A stretch of DNA of 64,000 bases from Mucilaginibacter boryungensis (GTDB lineage Bacteria; Bacteroidota; Bacteroidia; Sphingobacteriales; Sphingobacteriaceae). The translations under genes and the position numbers were made by a program. Each line of letters opens with the position of its first letter. The stretch's first letter is position 1. The notes beneath the pieces were generated by a model. That model was not told where the DNA came from and made no database searches. It saw only the letters and a list, made by a program, of their open reading frames with translations. Positions 8,843 through 17,547 of the stretch are shown piece by piece. The stretch covers positions 558,001-622,000 of the forward strand of contig NZ_JADFFM010000001.1 of assembly GCF_015221995.1 (NCBI RefSeq). Direction: 5' to 3'.

Positions 8843-10123
8843 TCAGGGTTTAATTACAGTGGTGCCGGTAGCGAAATTAAGGTCGGCTATGGCTTTTTGT
8901 AGGTTGTATTGCTGTTGCAATATTTTCAACTTGGTATCTTTATAAGTGTCAAAAAAGTCAACAAACTCTATCAAGCCTATTTGCCTTTCCTGGAAGCTTT
9001 TTAGCATGCTTTTAAATAGTTTATCGTACTGTTCGTTAAAGGCAATTTGCTGGGTACTGAATAATTGCTGGTTCAGCTGGTACTGATTAACGGCTGAAAC
9101 AACATCATTCTTTAAACGGACTTCACTGTCTTTTACGGTAGTTTCCTGGCTTAGCATATTGTATTTGGCCGATTTGATATTGCCCTGGTTGCGGTTAAAG
9201 AATGGCAGGGGTAAACCTATTTGCAAGCCATAATAATTTGGTGCATAGCTGCTGTTTTTATCGTAAGCCACGCCCAAAGTAATGTCCGGCGATGCCATGG
9301 CCTTTTGCAAAGCCAGATTATGTGTAGCCGATTCTAGTTGGTACTGGTTTGACAAGTAATCGGCCCGATTGGCTTTGGCTTGCTCTATCAACGCAGGGAT
9401 ATCCAGTTTTACAATTTTGTCTGGGACATCGTTAATTACAGGTAATATAAAGGTGGTTTCTTTAACGGACAGTAAGGTTTTTAATTCAGTTTGCAGATCG
9501 TTTATCTGTTTGCTGTTCTCCACCATGTCATTCTGCAGGCCAAACAGCAAGGCTTTTAGCCTTATTAAGTCTTTCATGGAAGTATTTCCTGCATCGTACG
9601 ATTTTTGGATGGCGTTAACGAGGTTGGTAGCTGAAACGATTTCGTTTTGGTAGACCTTGCTTTGTTCTATCAGTGTAGCCAACTGACTAAAATCTAACTG
9701 CAAATTATAGTGCAGGTTGCGCATCAAATCGTTAAACTGGGCTTCCTGTACTTTTGCATCTGCTTTGGCTATCTGCACTTGTTTACCGCGCTTGCCAGCG
9801 GTGGTAAATACCTGGCTTAGTTGTACAAATACCTGCCCTTCACCCAGGGATGAATTATGGTAAAAGAATTTTTTGCTACCCCCATCATAGATGTTCTGAT
9901 CGGTGCTTAATACTGGGTTATCCCATAATTTTGCTTGGCTTATCATAGCCTTGCTTGCCTCTACATTGTATTTTTGTGCCAACAAAGCCAGGTTATTTTG
10001 CAGGAAAGCCTTTTCGGCGTCCTGGAAATTGAGGCGCAGTGTATCGGTTTGTGCGTACCCCGTGTGGAAAAGGGCCATAGCAAACCCACAGAATAGTCCT
10101 ATTCTTATATTGTGTTTCAGCAT
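8843..10123 (-). CDS. TolC family outer membrane efflux channel (CzcC/CusC-like)
   Basis: This 426-residue protein has a signal peptide ending near YAQ (residue 25) followed by two tandem OEP repeats rich in long helices (for example the LAQKYNVEASKAMISQAKLWDNP start of repeat one). LWDNP and LSTDQNIYDGGSKKF are typical of the CzcC branch in Bacteroidota. It forms the outer-membrane exit duct for the downstream adaptor and pump. As the first gene of the operon (minus strand), its upstream region 10124-10215 should hold the promoter, but I see no clear TAnnTTTG box and no adjacent regulator. Confidence 0.9.
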   Translation of the reverse strand: MLKHNIRIGLFCGFAMALFHTGYAQTDTLRLNFQDAEKAFLQNNLALLAQKYNVEASKAMISQAKLWDNPVLSTDQNIYDGGSKKFFYHNSSLGEGQVFVQLSQVFTTAGKRGKQVQIAKADAKVQEAQFNDLMRNLHYNLQLDFSQLATLIEQSKVYQNEIVSATNLVNAIQKSYDAGNTSMKDLIRLKALLFGLQNDMVENSKQINDLQTELKTLLSVKETTFILPVINDVPDKIVKLDIPALIEQAKANRADYLSNQYQLESATHNLALQKAMASPDITLGVAYDKNSSYAPNYYGLQIGLPLPFFNRNQGNIKSAKYNMLSQETTVKDSEVRLKNDVVSAVNQYQLNQQLFSTQQIAFNEQYDKLFKSMLKSFQERQIGLIEFVDFFDTYKDTKLKILQQQYNLQKAIADLNFATGTTVIKP

Positions 10124-10186
10124 GTGAGTTTAATCAATTCAACGCTGCAAAAATTCACAATCAGTATGAAGTTTGTATGAATTCCC

Positions 10187-10215
10187 GTAGAGACAGATGA
10201 TATCTGTCTCTTTAC
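10187..10215. repeat. short hairpin repeat GTAGAGACAGAT
   Basis: GTAGAGACAGAT at 10187-10198 is mirrored by ATCTGTCTCTTTAC ending at 10215, around a GAT centre, with one small bulge. Another GATGATCATCTGTC stretch follows at about 10248. This resembles the short palindromic repeats scattered in Mucilaginibacter genomes; copy number must be checked elsewhere. Confidence 0.5.
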
Positions 10216-10280
10216 ATTGGTAGAAGAGGGTTTGCACGGTTAGGGATAGATGATCATCTGTCCCCACTAGGATAGCAACG

Positions 10281-10303
10281 AAAAAAGCCACTATATAGTG
10301 GCT
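10281..10303 (-). terminator. rho-independent terminator
   Basis: AGCCACTATATAGTGGCT (10286-10303) is a perfect palindrome followed on the minus strand by a run of six T (complement of AAAAAA at 10281). It lies just after the stop of the 48-residue minus-strand gene, in the right orientation. Confidence 0.75.
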
Positions 10304-10329
10304 CGTAACTAATTAAGGAATGTTATGGG

Positions 10330-10476
10330 TCAGGCCCGGCGGATGACTCCTAATATCAGGGCAATAATTGCAATTACCAATAACACGTGAATCAGCCCGG
10401 TTGCTGAATACATAAATACGCCTAATGCCCAGCCTATAATAAGGATAACGGCAATTATGTAAAGTAAACCTCTCAT
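10330..10476 (-). CDS. 48-residue membrane protein, Lmo0937 family-like
   Basis: A minus-strand reading frame from ATG (10474-10476) to TGA (10330-10332) encodes MRGLLYIIAVILIIGWALGV... and ends VIRRA. It is almost entirely two hydrophobic helices joined by a short YSATGLIH turn, the hallmark of the small Lmo0937 family membrane proteins frequent in Bacteroidota, often linked to stress responses. The frame is real rather than chance: it has a start, a strong hydrophobic pattern and a terminator directly downstream (10281-10303), and is bounded upstream by another terminator. A longer overlapping frame in the same place is a shadow. Confidence 0.8.
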   Translation of the reverse strand: MRGLLYIIAVILIIGWALGVFMYSATGLIHVLLVIAIIALILGVIRRA

Positions 10477-10543
10477 TTTGTAAAGTTTTAGTTTGATAAT
10501 GTAACACTAAGTGCCAAAACCATTCCAAAAAACTTTATTTCAC

Positions 10544-10580
10544 AAAAAAGCCCCGCTTGCATGCACAAGCGGGGCTTTTT
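10544..10580 (-). terminator. rho-independent terminator
   Basis: AAAAAGCCCCGCTTG (10545-10559) pairs perfectly with CAAGCGGGGCTTTTT (10566-10580) around CATGCA. On the minus strand it ends in a T-run and lies 19 bp beyond the stop of the DUF2795 gene. Confidence 0.85.
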
Positions 10581-10598
10581 ACTTACTGTATGCCCTTT

Positions 10599-10820
10599 TT
10601 AGTATTCGTCTTCGTTAAAAAAGAAATCATCCTTTGTAGGGTAATCAGGCCATATTTCCTCTATATTTTCATACGGCTCACCATCGTCCTCTAAAGCTTG
10701 CAAATTCTCGATAACCTCAACAGGGGCGCCAGAGCGGATGGCATAATCAATTAACTCATCTTTTGTTGCGGGCCATGGTGCATCTTCCAGATGCGAAGCC
10801 AGTTCAAGTGTCCAATACAT
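10599..10820 (-). CDS. DUF2795 domain-containing protein
   Basis: This is a 73-residue acidic cytoplasmic protein. The core MYWTLELASHLEDAPWPATKDELIDYAIRSG followed by PVEVIENLQAL is the DUF2795 fold, and the tail is very acidic and aromatic (EDDGEPYENIEEIWPDYP, then FFFNEDEY). It is one of the most conserved small proteins of Bacteroidota; its function is unknown. It is a single-gene unit with its own terminator. Confidence 0.85.
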   Translation of the reverse strand: MYWTLELASHLEDAPWPATKDELIDYAIRSGAPVEVIENLQALEDDGEPYENIEEIWPDYPTKDDFFFNEDEY

Positions 10821-10900
10821 ATTTAAATTTCCTAATTTTTACGTTTTTGCAAAAGTATAATATTTTTAATCTGATTATCAAATTATTTTTTCAATAAATT

Positions 10901-11449
10901 TTAAAGCCTTGGTAGCCACTTATTTTCAGGCACTTGCTGCTGATGTGCAATGCGCCTGCCCAGGGTAAACAGGTAATCGCTAAGCCTGTTCAGGTAAATT
11001 ATAACCCGTTCATCAACCGGGTTATCCTCTGCTAAATGTACGGTAATACGTTCGGCACGCCGGCAAACGCAACGCGCTATGTGGCAATAAGATATGGCAT
11101 TGCTGCCGCCAGGTAAAATAAAATGGCGCAATTCAGGAAGTTCCTCGTTCATGGCGTCCATTTCTTTTTCCAGTAGGTCAATATCTTCGGGATGCAGGTC
11201 GGGTATCACCATTTTAGACTTTTCCGGGTCGGCCGCCAGTGATGAACCGATGGTGAATAGGCGGTCCTGTATCTGCTTTAAAATTTCGCGGTCATGTTCA
11301 GCAATATCCTGGTCACGGATAAGCCCCACCCACGAATTCAGCTCATCAACGGTTCCGTAACTCTCAATGCGGATATGATGCTTGGGCACACGTGTCCCGC
11401 CAATCAGAGAAGTTAAACCTTTGTCGCCCGTTTTAGTATATATTTTCAT
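10901..11449 (-). CDS. PduO-type cob(I)yrinic acid a,c-diamide adenosyltransferase
   Basis: This 182-residue cytoplasmic enzyme transfers the adenosyl group of ATP to cob(I)alamin, making adenosylcobalamin. The N-terminal ATP-binding motif reads KIYTKTGDKGLTSLIGG, and the conserved C-terminal helix has CRRAERITV and NRLSDYLFTLGR. Length is normal for the PduO/MMAB type. It stands alone; other cobalamin genes are not adjacent. Its product supports B12-dependent enzymes such as methylmalonyl-CoA mutase, which are not in the window. No cobalamin riboswitch is evident in the 191-bp upstream region. Confidence 0.9.
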   Translation of the reverse strand: MKIYTKTGDKGLTSLIGGTRVPKHHIRIESYGTVDELNSWVGLIRDQDIAEHDREILKQIQDRLFTIGSSLAADPEKSKMVIPDLHPEDIDLLEKEMDAMNEELPELRHFILPGGSNAISYCHIARCVCRRAERITVHLAEDNPVDERVIIYLNRLSDYLFTLGRRIAHQQQVPENKWLPRL

Positions 11450-11640
11450 GCTGGTACAATTTTAGTTAAAATTGTTAAAAAGGATATCAAGATATTTGGC
11501 CATAGTTTTTTGCTCACTTGTTAATGTGCGCTGCAAATTGCTCAGGCAGTGGTATTTCTCTAAATTTAGGGGAAAGCAGCGTCAATGCTTTAACAATAAT
11601 TTTAATAAGGGTATAGTTAAACAATAATTAGATACACGAC

Positions 11641-12639
11641 ATGAAACTTAAGATATTATTTACCCCTACGATACTATTAGCCGGCGCGTTGCTTATGGCC
11701 AGCGTTAGCTGCGGCAATACGGGCAGAAACAATATTACTGAACCTGGGCAATCTCCGATAAAAGGTTATAATTTTAGTTTTAGCCATTTTTTGTCTGAAA
11801 AGCAATTTAACGAAATGTTTCCCCTGCGGGATAAGTTTTATACTTATGCCGCCTTTATTAAGGCGGTTAATGAGTTAATGCCTATTTCTGTAAAAGTTAC
11901 TAAACGGGCTACATCAGTGTATCAATTGATACGTACTGATAAAACCACCGGCAAGGCCACCATAGTGCGCCAGGATGTAGACTGGAACGAGAACTGGGCC
12001 AAACAAAAACCAGATAGTACCTATACTATAGATTACGGCACCTTTTGCGCCGGGCCTAATGTAACTATTAATAAAAGGGAATTAGCCGCGTTTTTCGCCA
12101 ACGTTGCCCACGAAACCCGGCACGGACAAAACGGGGCCTATAACGATGGTTTGATGTTTACTCACGAGCAGAACACCAGCTTACCTTATATAGCTGAAAG
12201 CGATGAATATCCGCCTGTAGCTGGGAAAAAGTATTATGGCCGCGGGCCGTTGCAGCTAAGTTACAATGGCAACTATGGTTATGCTTCTGATTGTATTTTT
12301 GGTAATAAAACGTTGTTAAATAACCCCGACCTGATAGAACAAGACCCGGTTACAGCTTTTAAAGCAGCTATTTATTTTTGGATGACGCCGCAAACGCATA
12401 AGCCATCGGCGCACGATGTAATGATAGGCAAATGGCAACCCAATGCCATGGATAAAAGCAAAGGCCGTACACCAGGCTTTGGTATGACCATAGTTATTAT
12501 CAACCCGATTGAATGTAACCAGGGCGAAAACATGAGCAGTATGAACGACCGCATTGGCTACTACCAGCACTTTTTAACCAAGCTAGGAATTAGCGACCCT
12601 AATTGCGCTTGCTCATGCGGGAAGATGCAGCCTTATTAA
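11641..12639 (+). CDS. GH19 chitinase-like lipoprotein
   Basis: This is a 332-residue secreted protein. A hydrophobic leader ends at a probable lipidation Cys24 (MASVSC; the lipobox is not ideal). The middle holds the GH19 lysozyme-like core: FFANVAHETRHG with the likely catalytic Glu158 in HET, then YYGRGPLQLSYNGNYG, the highly conserved substrate-cleft loop, and DPVTAFKAAIYFWM. The C-terminus ends in a Cys-rich NCACSCGK tail. GH19 enzymes cut chitin or chitosan, and some Bacteroidota members may act on peptidoglycan. It stands alone, about 190 bp from the previous gene. Confidence 0.85.
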   Translation: MKLKILFTPTILLAGALLMASVSCGNTGRNNITEPGQSPIKGYNFSFSHFLSEKQFNEMFPLRDKFYTYAAFIKAVNELMPISVKVTKRATSVYQLIRTDKTTGKATIVRQDVDWNENWAKQKPDSTYTIDYGTFCAGPNVTINKRELAAFFANVAHETRHGQNGAYNDGLMFTHEQNTSLPYIAESDEYPPVAGKKYYGRGPLQLSYNGNYGYASDCIFGNKTLLNNPDLIEQDPVTAFKAAIYFWMTPQTHKPSAHDVMIGKWQPNAMDKSKGRTPGFGMTIVIINPIECNQGENMSSMNDRIGYYQHFLTKLGISDPNCACSCGKMQPY

Positions 12640-12753
12640 CCTACGTCGATTGGAACGAGATACGAGGAGAAATGACATAGTTGTTTAGCTTCTGATTGCC
12701 AAACAATCCCTCAATCGCATGGTTATAATTAGTAAACCAGCTATTAAATAACC

Positions 12754-13419
12754 ATGAAAGCGCTATTGAAAATTCAGATGACCGGGGCGGCTGTATTATC
12801 GTTTTCGATACTATCGGCCTGCACTAATACCAAATCAAATAATGCCAGTTATGCGGCAGATTCGGCTAATAAGGCAATTATCGAAAAAACCGATTCAGCC
12901 AATAACGAACTGGCTGTCAAAAAAGATTCGGGTAATAAAGAAGCCCTGAAAAAAGCGGATTCGACCAATAAAGCTAAAAAGGAATTGAAAGAAGATGCAT
13001 CCAAATTCCTTGTAAAAAGCTATGAAGCAAGCTTATTTGAGATAGAACTTGCACAATCGGCCATAAAACATGCTGCTAATGCCAGTGTAAAGAAGCTGGC
13101 TACAGATATGGTTGCATCACACAAGGATATGAACGGTAAAATGCAGGTTATTGCATTTGATGCCAGTTTTAAATTACCAGGTGGTATAGATAGCGGGCAC
13201 GCTAAGGACCTGACCGACCTTGAAAAATTAAAAGGCGCCGACTACGATAAAAAGTTTATGGATATGATAGTAAGCGGACATGAAAAGCTTGCCGATAGCT
13301 ATAAAGAAGCTTACAGCGATTTATCGGCAGGCGAAACCAAGGAATATGCAGGTAAAACCCTGCCTATAATTAACAGTCACCTGGAGATGGCTAAAAAGGT
13401 AAAAGCTTCATTGAAATAA
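12754..13419 (+). CDS. DUF4142 domain-containing lipoprotein
   Basis: This is a 221-residue lipoprotein with a canonical lipobox LSAC (Cys23). After it comes a repetitive linker of about 55 residues in which KxDSxNK-type units recur (EKTDSANN, KKDSGNKE, KKADSTNK), then the DUF4142 four-helix domain (LFEIELAQSAIKHAANASVKKLA, SHKDMNGKM). DUF4142 is a ferritin-like/DUF305-like helical bundle of unknown function found in the envelope. Anchoring is probably to the periplasmic face or outer membrane. A terminator follows. Confidence 0.85.
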   Translation: MKALLKIQMTGAAVLSFSILSACTNTKSNNASYAADSANKAIIEKTDSANNELAVKKDSGNKEALKKADSTNKAKKELKEDASKFLVKSYEASLFEIELAQSAIKHAANASVKKLATDMVASHKDMNGKMQVIAFDASFKLPGGIDSGHAKDLTDLEKLKGADYDKKFMDMIVSGHEKLADSYKEAYSDLSAGETKEYAGKTLPIINSHLEMAKKVKASLK

Positions 13420-13489
13420 TATTAAAAACAATCCGGCGCGTTAAGTGTTAAAGCTGTTTTAGCCGAAACTCCACTACTATTACGGAACC

Positions 13490-13518
13490 AAAAAGCCAGG
13501 TGTAATCCTGGCTTTTTT
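13490..13518 (+). terminator. rho-independent terminator
   Basis: AAAAAGCCAGG (13490-13500) pairs with CCTGGCTTTTT (13507-13517) around TGTAAT, with a T-run on the plus strand. It lies 70 bp after the DUF4142 gene and may also serve the convergent FMN reductase gene. Confidence 0.8.
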
Positions 13519-13601
13519 AGTATATCTGAATAATTTAAGGCCACTGACGGCAGCTTTGTGTAGGTAAATAGCAAGCGTACTGCGCATAAGTTTAGGGTGA
13601 T

Positions 13602-14123
13602 TTAATATTTCACAAACTTATCTATTTGCTCGTTAGTGAATTTCACGGTATCGGGCAGGTACAGATCGCCGTTGGCATCCAGTTCCTGGCGGATATTGGC
13701 AATATGGATGCGTAAAGGCATTACATTCAGGTGCACATAGCCGCATACACCGTTAAAATGTTCAATGCCACGTATATTACCATACTTTCCTGATGACAAG
13801 CCTACCAACGCGGCTTTTTTATCATAGAAACTCCCCGGGAAATCGCATGCATCCATAAAAATTTTCAGCACACCGGGGAAGCTGCCGTTATATTCGGGTA
13901 TCACAAAAAGAAATTTATCGGTATTGGTAATTACATTCTGAATAACTTGGAACTCCGCGCTCCGTTTTCCGTATAAGTCGGTAGCGATAATGTTAGCCGG
14001 TAAATCCATTAACGATAGCAAATTGGTATCCAGCCCTTTTTCGCGCAATTTTTTTTGATAATATTGTGCCAGCTTTAGTGTTGAACTATTGGGCCTGTTG
14101 GTAGATGCAATGATGGTAACCAT
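13602..14123 (-). CDS. NAD(P)H-dependent FMN reductase family protein
   Basis: This 173-residue flavodoxin-fold oxidoreductase starts MVTIIASTNRPNSST, the phosphate-binding loop for FMN, and has FVIPEYNGSFPGVLKIFMDAC, the conserved PEYNxSxPG(x)LK motif of the NADPH-dependent FMN reductase / quinone reductase family. LSSGKYGNIRG is the third flavin loop. Such enzymes reduce flavins, quinones, azo or nitro compounds; the native substrate is unknown. It is divergent from parA across a 228-bp spacer. Confidence 0.88.
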   Translation of the reverse strand: MVTIIASTNRPNSSTLKLAQYYQKKLREKGLDTNLLSLMDLPANIIATDLYGKRSAEFQVIQNVITNTDKFLFVIPEYNGSFPGVLKIFMDACDFPGSFYDKKAALVGLSSGKYGNIRGIEHFNGVCGYVHLNVMPLRIHIANIRQELDANGDLYLPDTVKFTNEQIDKFVKY

Positions 14124-14351
14124 TTTTTGAGCTTAAGGCTTAAAGCCATTTATTGTTTTAGTGTGCATTGCCTTTCAGCTTTTCGCCTTTTGCTTTCGGC
14201 TTATTTTTGTTTGTAAGTAGGCCTAAGCTGTGGATTACGTAATTGTTTAAATATGTATCTTTAGCCGCGGTTAAAACTTTACGAAAATAGAAATTTTTAC
14301 GTTTGCTTTCCGTTGTTTAAAATCATCAGTCAATTATAATTTAATTATATA

Positions 14352-15155
14352 ATGGGTAAAATAATTGCTTTGGCCAATCAAAAAGGCGGTGTAGGTAAAA
14401 CTACATCATCTATAAACCTTGCCGCAAGCCTGGCCGTGCTTGAATTTAAAACATTACTGGTAGATGCCGATCCGCAGGCTAATTCCACATCTGGTATTGG
14501 GTTTGATCCGCGTACCATTAAGGATAGCATTTACGAGTGCATTATTAATCAAACCGACCCGCACGATGCAATCCAGAAAACAGAAACCCCTAACCTGGAC
14601 CTGCTGCCTGCGCATATTGATTTGGTTGGTGCCGAGATAGAAATGATAAACCTGCCCGACAGGGAGTATAAAATGAAAGCCGTGCTTGAGCAGGTGGTTG
14701 ATGAATACGATTTTATTATTATTGACTGCTCACCATCGCTGGGATTAATTACCATAAACGCCTTAACCGCCGCACATTCGGTAATTGTACCTGTGCAATG
14801 CGAATACTTTGCGTTAGAGGGTTTGGGCAAATTGCTGAATACAATTAAAATAGTACAGAACCGTTTAAATACCAATTTGGATATTGAGGGGATATTACTA
14901 ACCATGTACGATGTGCGCCTGCGTTTAAGCAATCAGGTAGTTGAAGAAGTACGTTCGCACTTTGAAGATCTGGTATTTGATACCATTATACAGCGGAATA
15001 CCCGTTTAAGCGAAGCTCCAAGTTTTGGTATATCGGTAATTATGCACGATGCCAATTGCAAGGGCGCTATCAACTATTTGAACCTGGCCCGCGAAATTAT
15101 TCGTAAAAACGGCTTAATGAAATCTGAAGAAGCTACAAGCACCGCAACTGTATAA
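14352..15155 (+). CDS. parA: chromosome partitioning ATPase ParA/Soj
   Basis: This is a 267-residue ParA-type ATPase. The deviant Walker A motif KGGVGKTT lies at residues 11-18 with both signature lysines (Lys11 and Lys16), followed by LLVDADPQANST (Walker A') and FIIIDCSPSLG (Walker B). It dimerises on ATP, binds the nucleoid non-specifically and, with ParB-parS, segregates the chromosome origin. It lies 5 bp before parB, and the downstream order parB-DUF5683-dapB-lepB is a conserved chromosomal arrangement in this phylum, so this is the chromosomal rather than plasmid copy. Confidence 0.95.
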   Translation: MGKIIALANQKGGVGKTTSSINLAASLAVLEFKTLLVDADPQANSTSGIGFDPRTIKDSIYECIINQTDPHDAIQKTETPNLDLLPAHIDLVGAEIEMINLPDREYKMKAVLEQVVDEYDFIIIDCSPSLGLITINALTAAHSVIVPVQCEYFALEGLGKLLNTIKIVQNRLNTNLDIEGILLTMYDVRLRLSNQVVEEVRSHFEDLVFDTIIQRNTRLSEAPSFGISVIMHDANCKGAINYLNLAREIIRKNGLMKSEEATSTATV

Positions 15156-15160
15156 AATAA

Positions 15161-16078
15161 ATGAGTGCAGAGAAAAAAAGAGGTTTAGGAAAAGGCTTAA
15201 GTGCCCTGCTTGATGATTCTACGCATGTTAATAGCCATGCCAGCCAAAATCGTTCTATATCTACAGCCCCCGAAATAAACGATGCGGGGTCTATCAACGA
15301 GATCAAGATCAGTGAGATAGAGGTAAACCCGTTTCAACCACGTACCGAATTTGATGCCGAAGCTTTAAACGAACTGGCAGATTCTATAAAATTACAGGGA
15401 CTTATACAGCCAATTACCGTGCGCCGCATGAGCGCACATAAATATCAGCTGATATCGGGCGAGCGCCGTTTGCGTGCTTCGAAAATGGCGGGATTAACAC
15501 AAATACCAGCCTATATCCGTACAGCTAACGACCAGCAGATGCTGGAAATGGCGCTTATAGAAAATATCCAACGCGAAAACCTGAACGCCATTGAAACAGC
15601 GCTTAGTTTTCAGCGGATGATTGATGAGTGTAACTTGAAACAGGAGGAATTGGGCGAACGTGTCAGTAAAAACCGCTCGACAGTGACCAACTACCTGCGT
15701 TTACTTAAACTGCCACCTGCTATTCAGGCTTCTATCCGCGATGGCGGCATCAGCATGGGCCATGCCCGGGCGCTAATTACCGTTGAAAGCCCGTCAGACC
15801 AGTTATACCTTCATCAACTGATATTGAAGCAGCAATTATCTGTGCGCAAGGTAGAAGAGATGGTGCGCAACATGCAAAAGCATAACGGCAACAAACCGGC
15901 CACTGCTAAAACAGATGCTCCATTATCATACCAGGTACAAAAAATACAGGATGATCTGGCTTCAAAGTTCAGCACTAAAGTTAAACTAAAAGTAAACAGC
16001 CAGGGGGCAGGCAGTATCGAGATACCTTTCCTTTCGGAAGATGATCTGGGCCGTATCCTTGAAATGCTGGATTGGTAA
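15161..16078 (+). CDS. parB: ParB/RepB/Spo0J family partition protein
   Basis: This is a 305-residue ParB. It opens with KKRGLGKGLSALLDD, the conserved ParA-contact peptide, then NPFQPRTEFD (box I of the CTP-binding domain), LISGERRLRASKMAG (box II) and the helix-turn-helix VSKNRSTVTNYLRLLKLP that recognises parS. The C-terminal dimerisation domain ends LEMLDW. It is a CTP-dependent sliding clamp loaded at parS near the replication origin. Co-transcribed with parA, five bases apart. I did not find a clear parS (TGTTTCACGTGAAACA-like) in the window. Confidence 0.95.
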   Translation: MSAEKKRGLGKGLSALLDDSTHVNSHASQNRSISTAPEINDAGSINEIKISEIEVNPFQPRTEFDAEALNELADSIKLQGLIQPITVRRMSAHKYQLISGERRLRASKMAGLTQIPAYIRTANDQQMLEMALIENIQRENLNAIETALSFQRMIDECNLKQEELGERVSKNRSTVTNYLRLLKLPPAIQASIRDGGISMGHARALITVESPSDQLYLHQLILKQQLSVRKVEEMVRNMQKHNGNKPATAKTDAPLSYQVQKIQDDLASKFSTKVKLKVNSQGAGSIEIPFLSEDDLGRILEMLDW

Positions 16079-16080
16079 AC

Positions 16081-16770
16081 ATGCGCAGGCTATTTATATT
16101 AGTGATATTGGTATTGGGGGCTTTATTTACTGCAAAAGCGCAGAAACCCGATACGCTTACCCACAAAAGTAAGACTGATAGCCTGTATAAACAAAAAGAT
16201 ACCGACCCGGGGAAGAAATTTGTCCCAAAAGCAAAAAAAGAAAAAGTTTATCATCCCGATAGTACGCATAGCGCACACAAAGCCTGGACACGCTCGGCTT
16301 TTGTGCCTGGCTGGGGCCAGGTATACAACCACCAATGGTGGAAGGTTCCTGCTATCTACGGCGGTTTAGGCGCGCTGGTTTATTATGTTATAGTTAATGA
16401 ACGCGACTATAAAATGTTTTTAGCTGTAGCGCGGTATCAGCAGTTGGGTAAGCCGGTTACAGACCCCATGTACGATAACGACAAATACAGGAATGATTAT
16501 ATTACTTACGGCGGGTTCCCCAAGCAATCTGTTATTGATGCCAAAGATGGCGCCTATCGCAACCGCGATGTAAGTATCCTTGGCTTTTTAGCCGTATGGG
16601 GCGTAAATGTGGTTGATGCTTATATTTACGGTAAGTTTAAGCAATCCTATTCCATGGATAACAATTTCAGTATCAGGTTTGATGCGGGCACTATTAATCA
16701 GCCTATGTACGCCTCAAATTTTAATACTACCTTTACGCCTGCATTAAAAATCACCATCACACTAAAATGA
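16081..16770 (+). CDS. DUF5683 domain-containing membrane protein
   Basis: This protein of about 229 residues has a signal-type N-terminus (MRRLFILVILVLGALFTAKAQ), a charged linker and the DUF5683 core: WTRSAFVPGWGQVYNHQWWKVPAIYGGLGALVYY, with the PGWGQ.YN motif, then further hydrophobic segments. The function is unknown; the family is nearly always found between parB and dapB in Bacteroidota, suggesting a core envelope role. I prefer the ATG at 16081, two bases after the parB stop; a TTG at 16072 in the same frame is possible. The 3' end overlaps dapB by 4 bp (ATGA), indicating translational coupling. Confidence 0.85.
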   Translation: MRRLFILVILVLGALFTAKAQKPDTLTHKSKTDSLYKQKDTDPGKKFVPKAKKEKVYHPDSTHSAHKAWTRSAFVPGWGQVYNHQWWKVPAIYGGLGALVYYVIVNERDYKMFLAVARYQQLGKPVTDPMYDNDKYRNDYITYGGFPKQSVIDAKDGAYRNRDVSILGFLAVWGVNVVDAYIYGKFKQSYSMDNNFSIRFDAGTINQPMYASNFNTTFTPALKITITLK

Positions 16771-17519
16771 AGATCGCAATATTAGGCTATGGTAAAATGG
16801 GCAAGATCATTGAAAAGATAGCTCAGGACCGTAAACACGAGATCGTACTGAAAATTGACGTGACCAACAAGGATGAGCTAACTACCGAAAACCTGCGAAA
16901 AGCAGACGTAGCCATTGAGTTTAGTACCCCTGATACTGTTTTAGACCATATTGAAGCTTGTTTTGAAGCCAAAGTGCCCATTATTGTTGGCACAACCGGC
17001 TGGTACGGACAACTACAAAACGTAAAGAATGATTGCGAGGGTACCGGCAGTACATTGCTTTATGGGTCTAATTTTAGCGTAGGTGTTAACGTATTCTTTC
17101 ACGTAAATAAAATTTTAGCCAAGCTGATGAATAACTACCCGTATTATGACGTACAGGTAGAGGAAATACACCATACCCAAAAGCTCGATTCGCCCAGCGG
17201 CACGGCCATTACCATTGCCGAAGGCATTGTAGAAGGACTTGACAGAAAGAAAGAGTGGGTAAACATCCTTACAACGGATGGTAACGAAGGCGCTGATGAC
17301 ATGGTAAAAGCCGACCAGTTGCTAATAGAATCATTACGTATTGAAAACGTCCCCGGCACCCATACCGTAGTATATGATAGCGAAGTTGACAGCATTGAAT
17401 TTAAGCACACGGCCCACAACCGCAATGGCTTTGCACTCGGCGCAGTATTGGCTGCCGAATGGGTGCAAGGCAAAAAAGGCTTTTATTCGGTAAAAGATAT
17501 GTTTAACTTTAGCCTGTAA
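16767..17519 (+). CDS. dapB: 4-hydroxy-tetrahydrodipicolinate reductase
   Basis: This 250-residue cytoplasmic enzyme reduces 4-hydroxy-tetrahydrodipicolinate to tetrahydrodipicolinate in the diaminopimelate/lysine pathway, which feeds peptidoglycan. Visible features are the NAD(P)-binding ILGYGKMGK, IVGTTGW, the SNFSVGVN segment and the signature EIHHTQKLDSPSGTA, which holds the catalytic histidine pair and the substrate-binding lysine. At 250 residues it is slightly shorter than the E. coli enzyme. It overlaps DUF5683 by 4 bp. Confidence 0.95.
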   Translation: MKIAILGYGKMGKIIEKIAQDRKHEIVLKIDVTNKDELTTENLRKADVAIEFSTPDTVLDHIEACFEAKVPIIVGTTGWYGQLQNVKNDCEGTGSTLLYGSNFSVGVNVFFHVNKILAKLMNNYPYYDVQVEEIHHTQKLDSPSGTAITIAEGIVEGLDRKKEWVNILTTDGNEGADDMVKADQLLIESLRIENVPGTHTVVYDSEVDSIEFKHTAHNRNGFALGAVLAAEWVQGKKGFYSVKDMFNFSL

Positions 17520-17547
17520 CCAATTTAGATATTTAATCCCCTGTATC

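Noticed and set aside
10313..10528. 71-residue minus-strand frame
   Set aside because: It is in another frame over the 48-residue membrane gene and both terminators; the shorter frame has family-like sequence.
11450..11640. Possible cobalamin riboswitch before the adenosyltransferase gene
   Set aside because: A CCACTGCC stretch on the minus strand recalled the B12 box, but the rest of the conserved core and the pairing arms are not recognisable.
16072..16080. TTG start for DUF5683 overlapping the end of parB
   Set aside because: The ATG at 16081 gives a normal signal-type N-terminus directly after the parB stop and is preferred.
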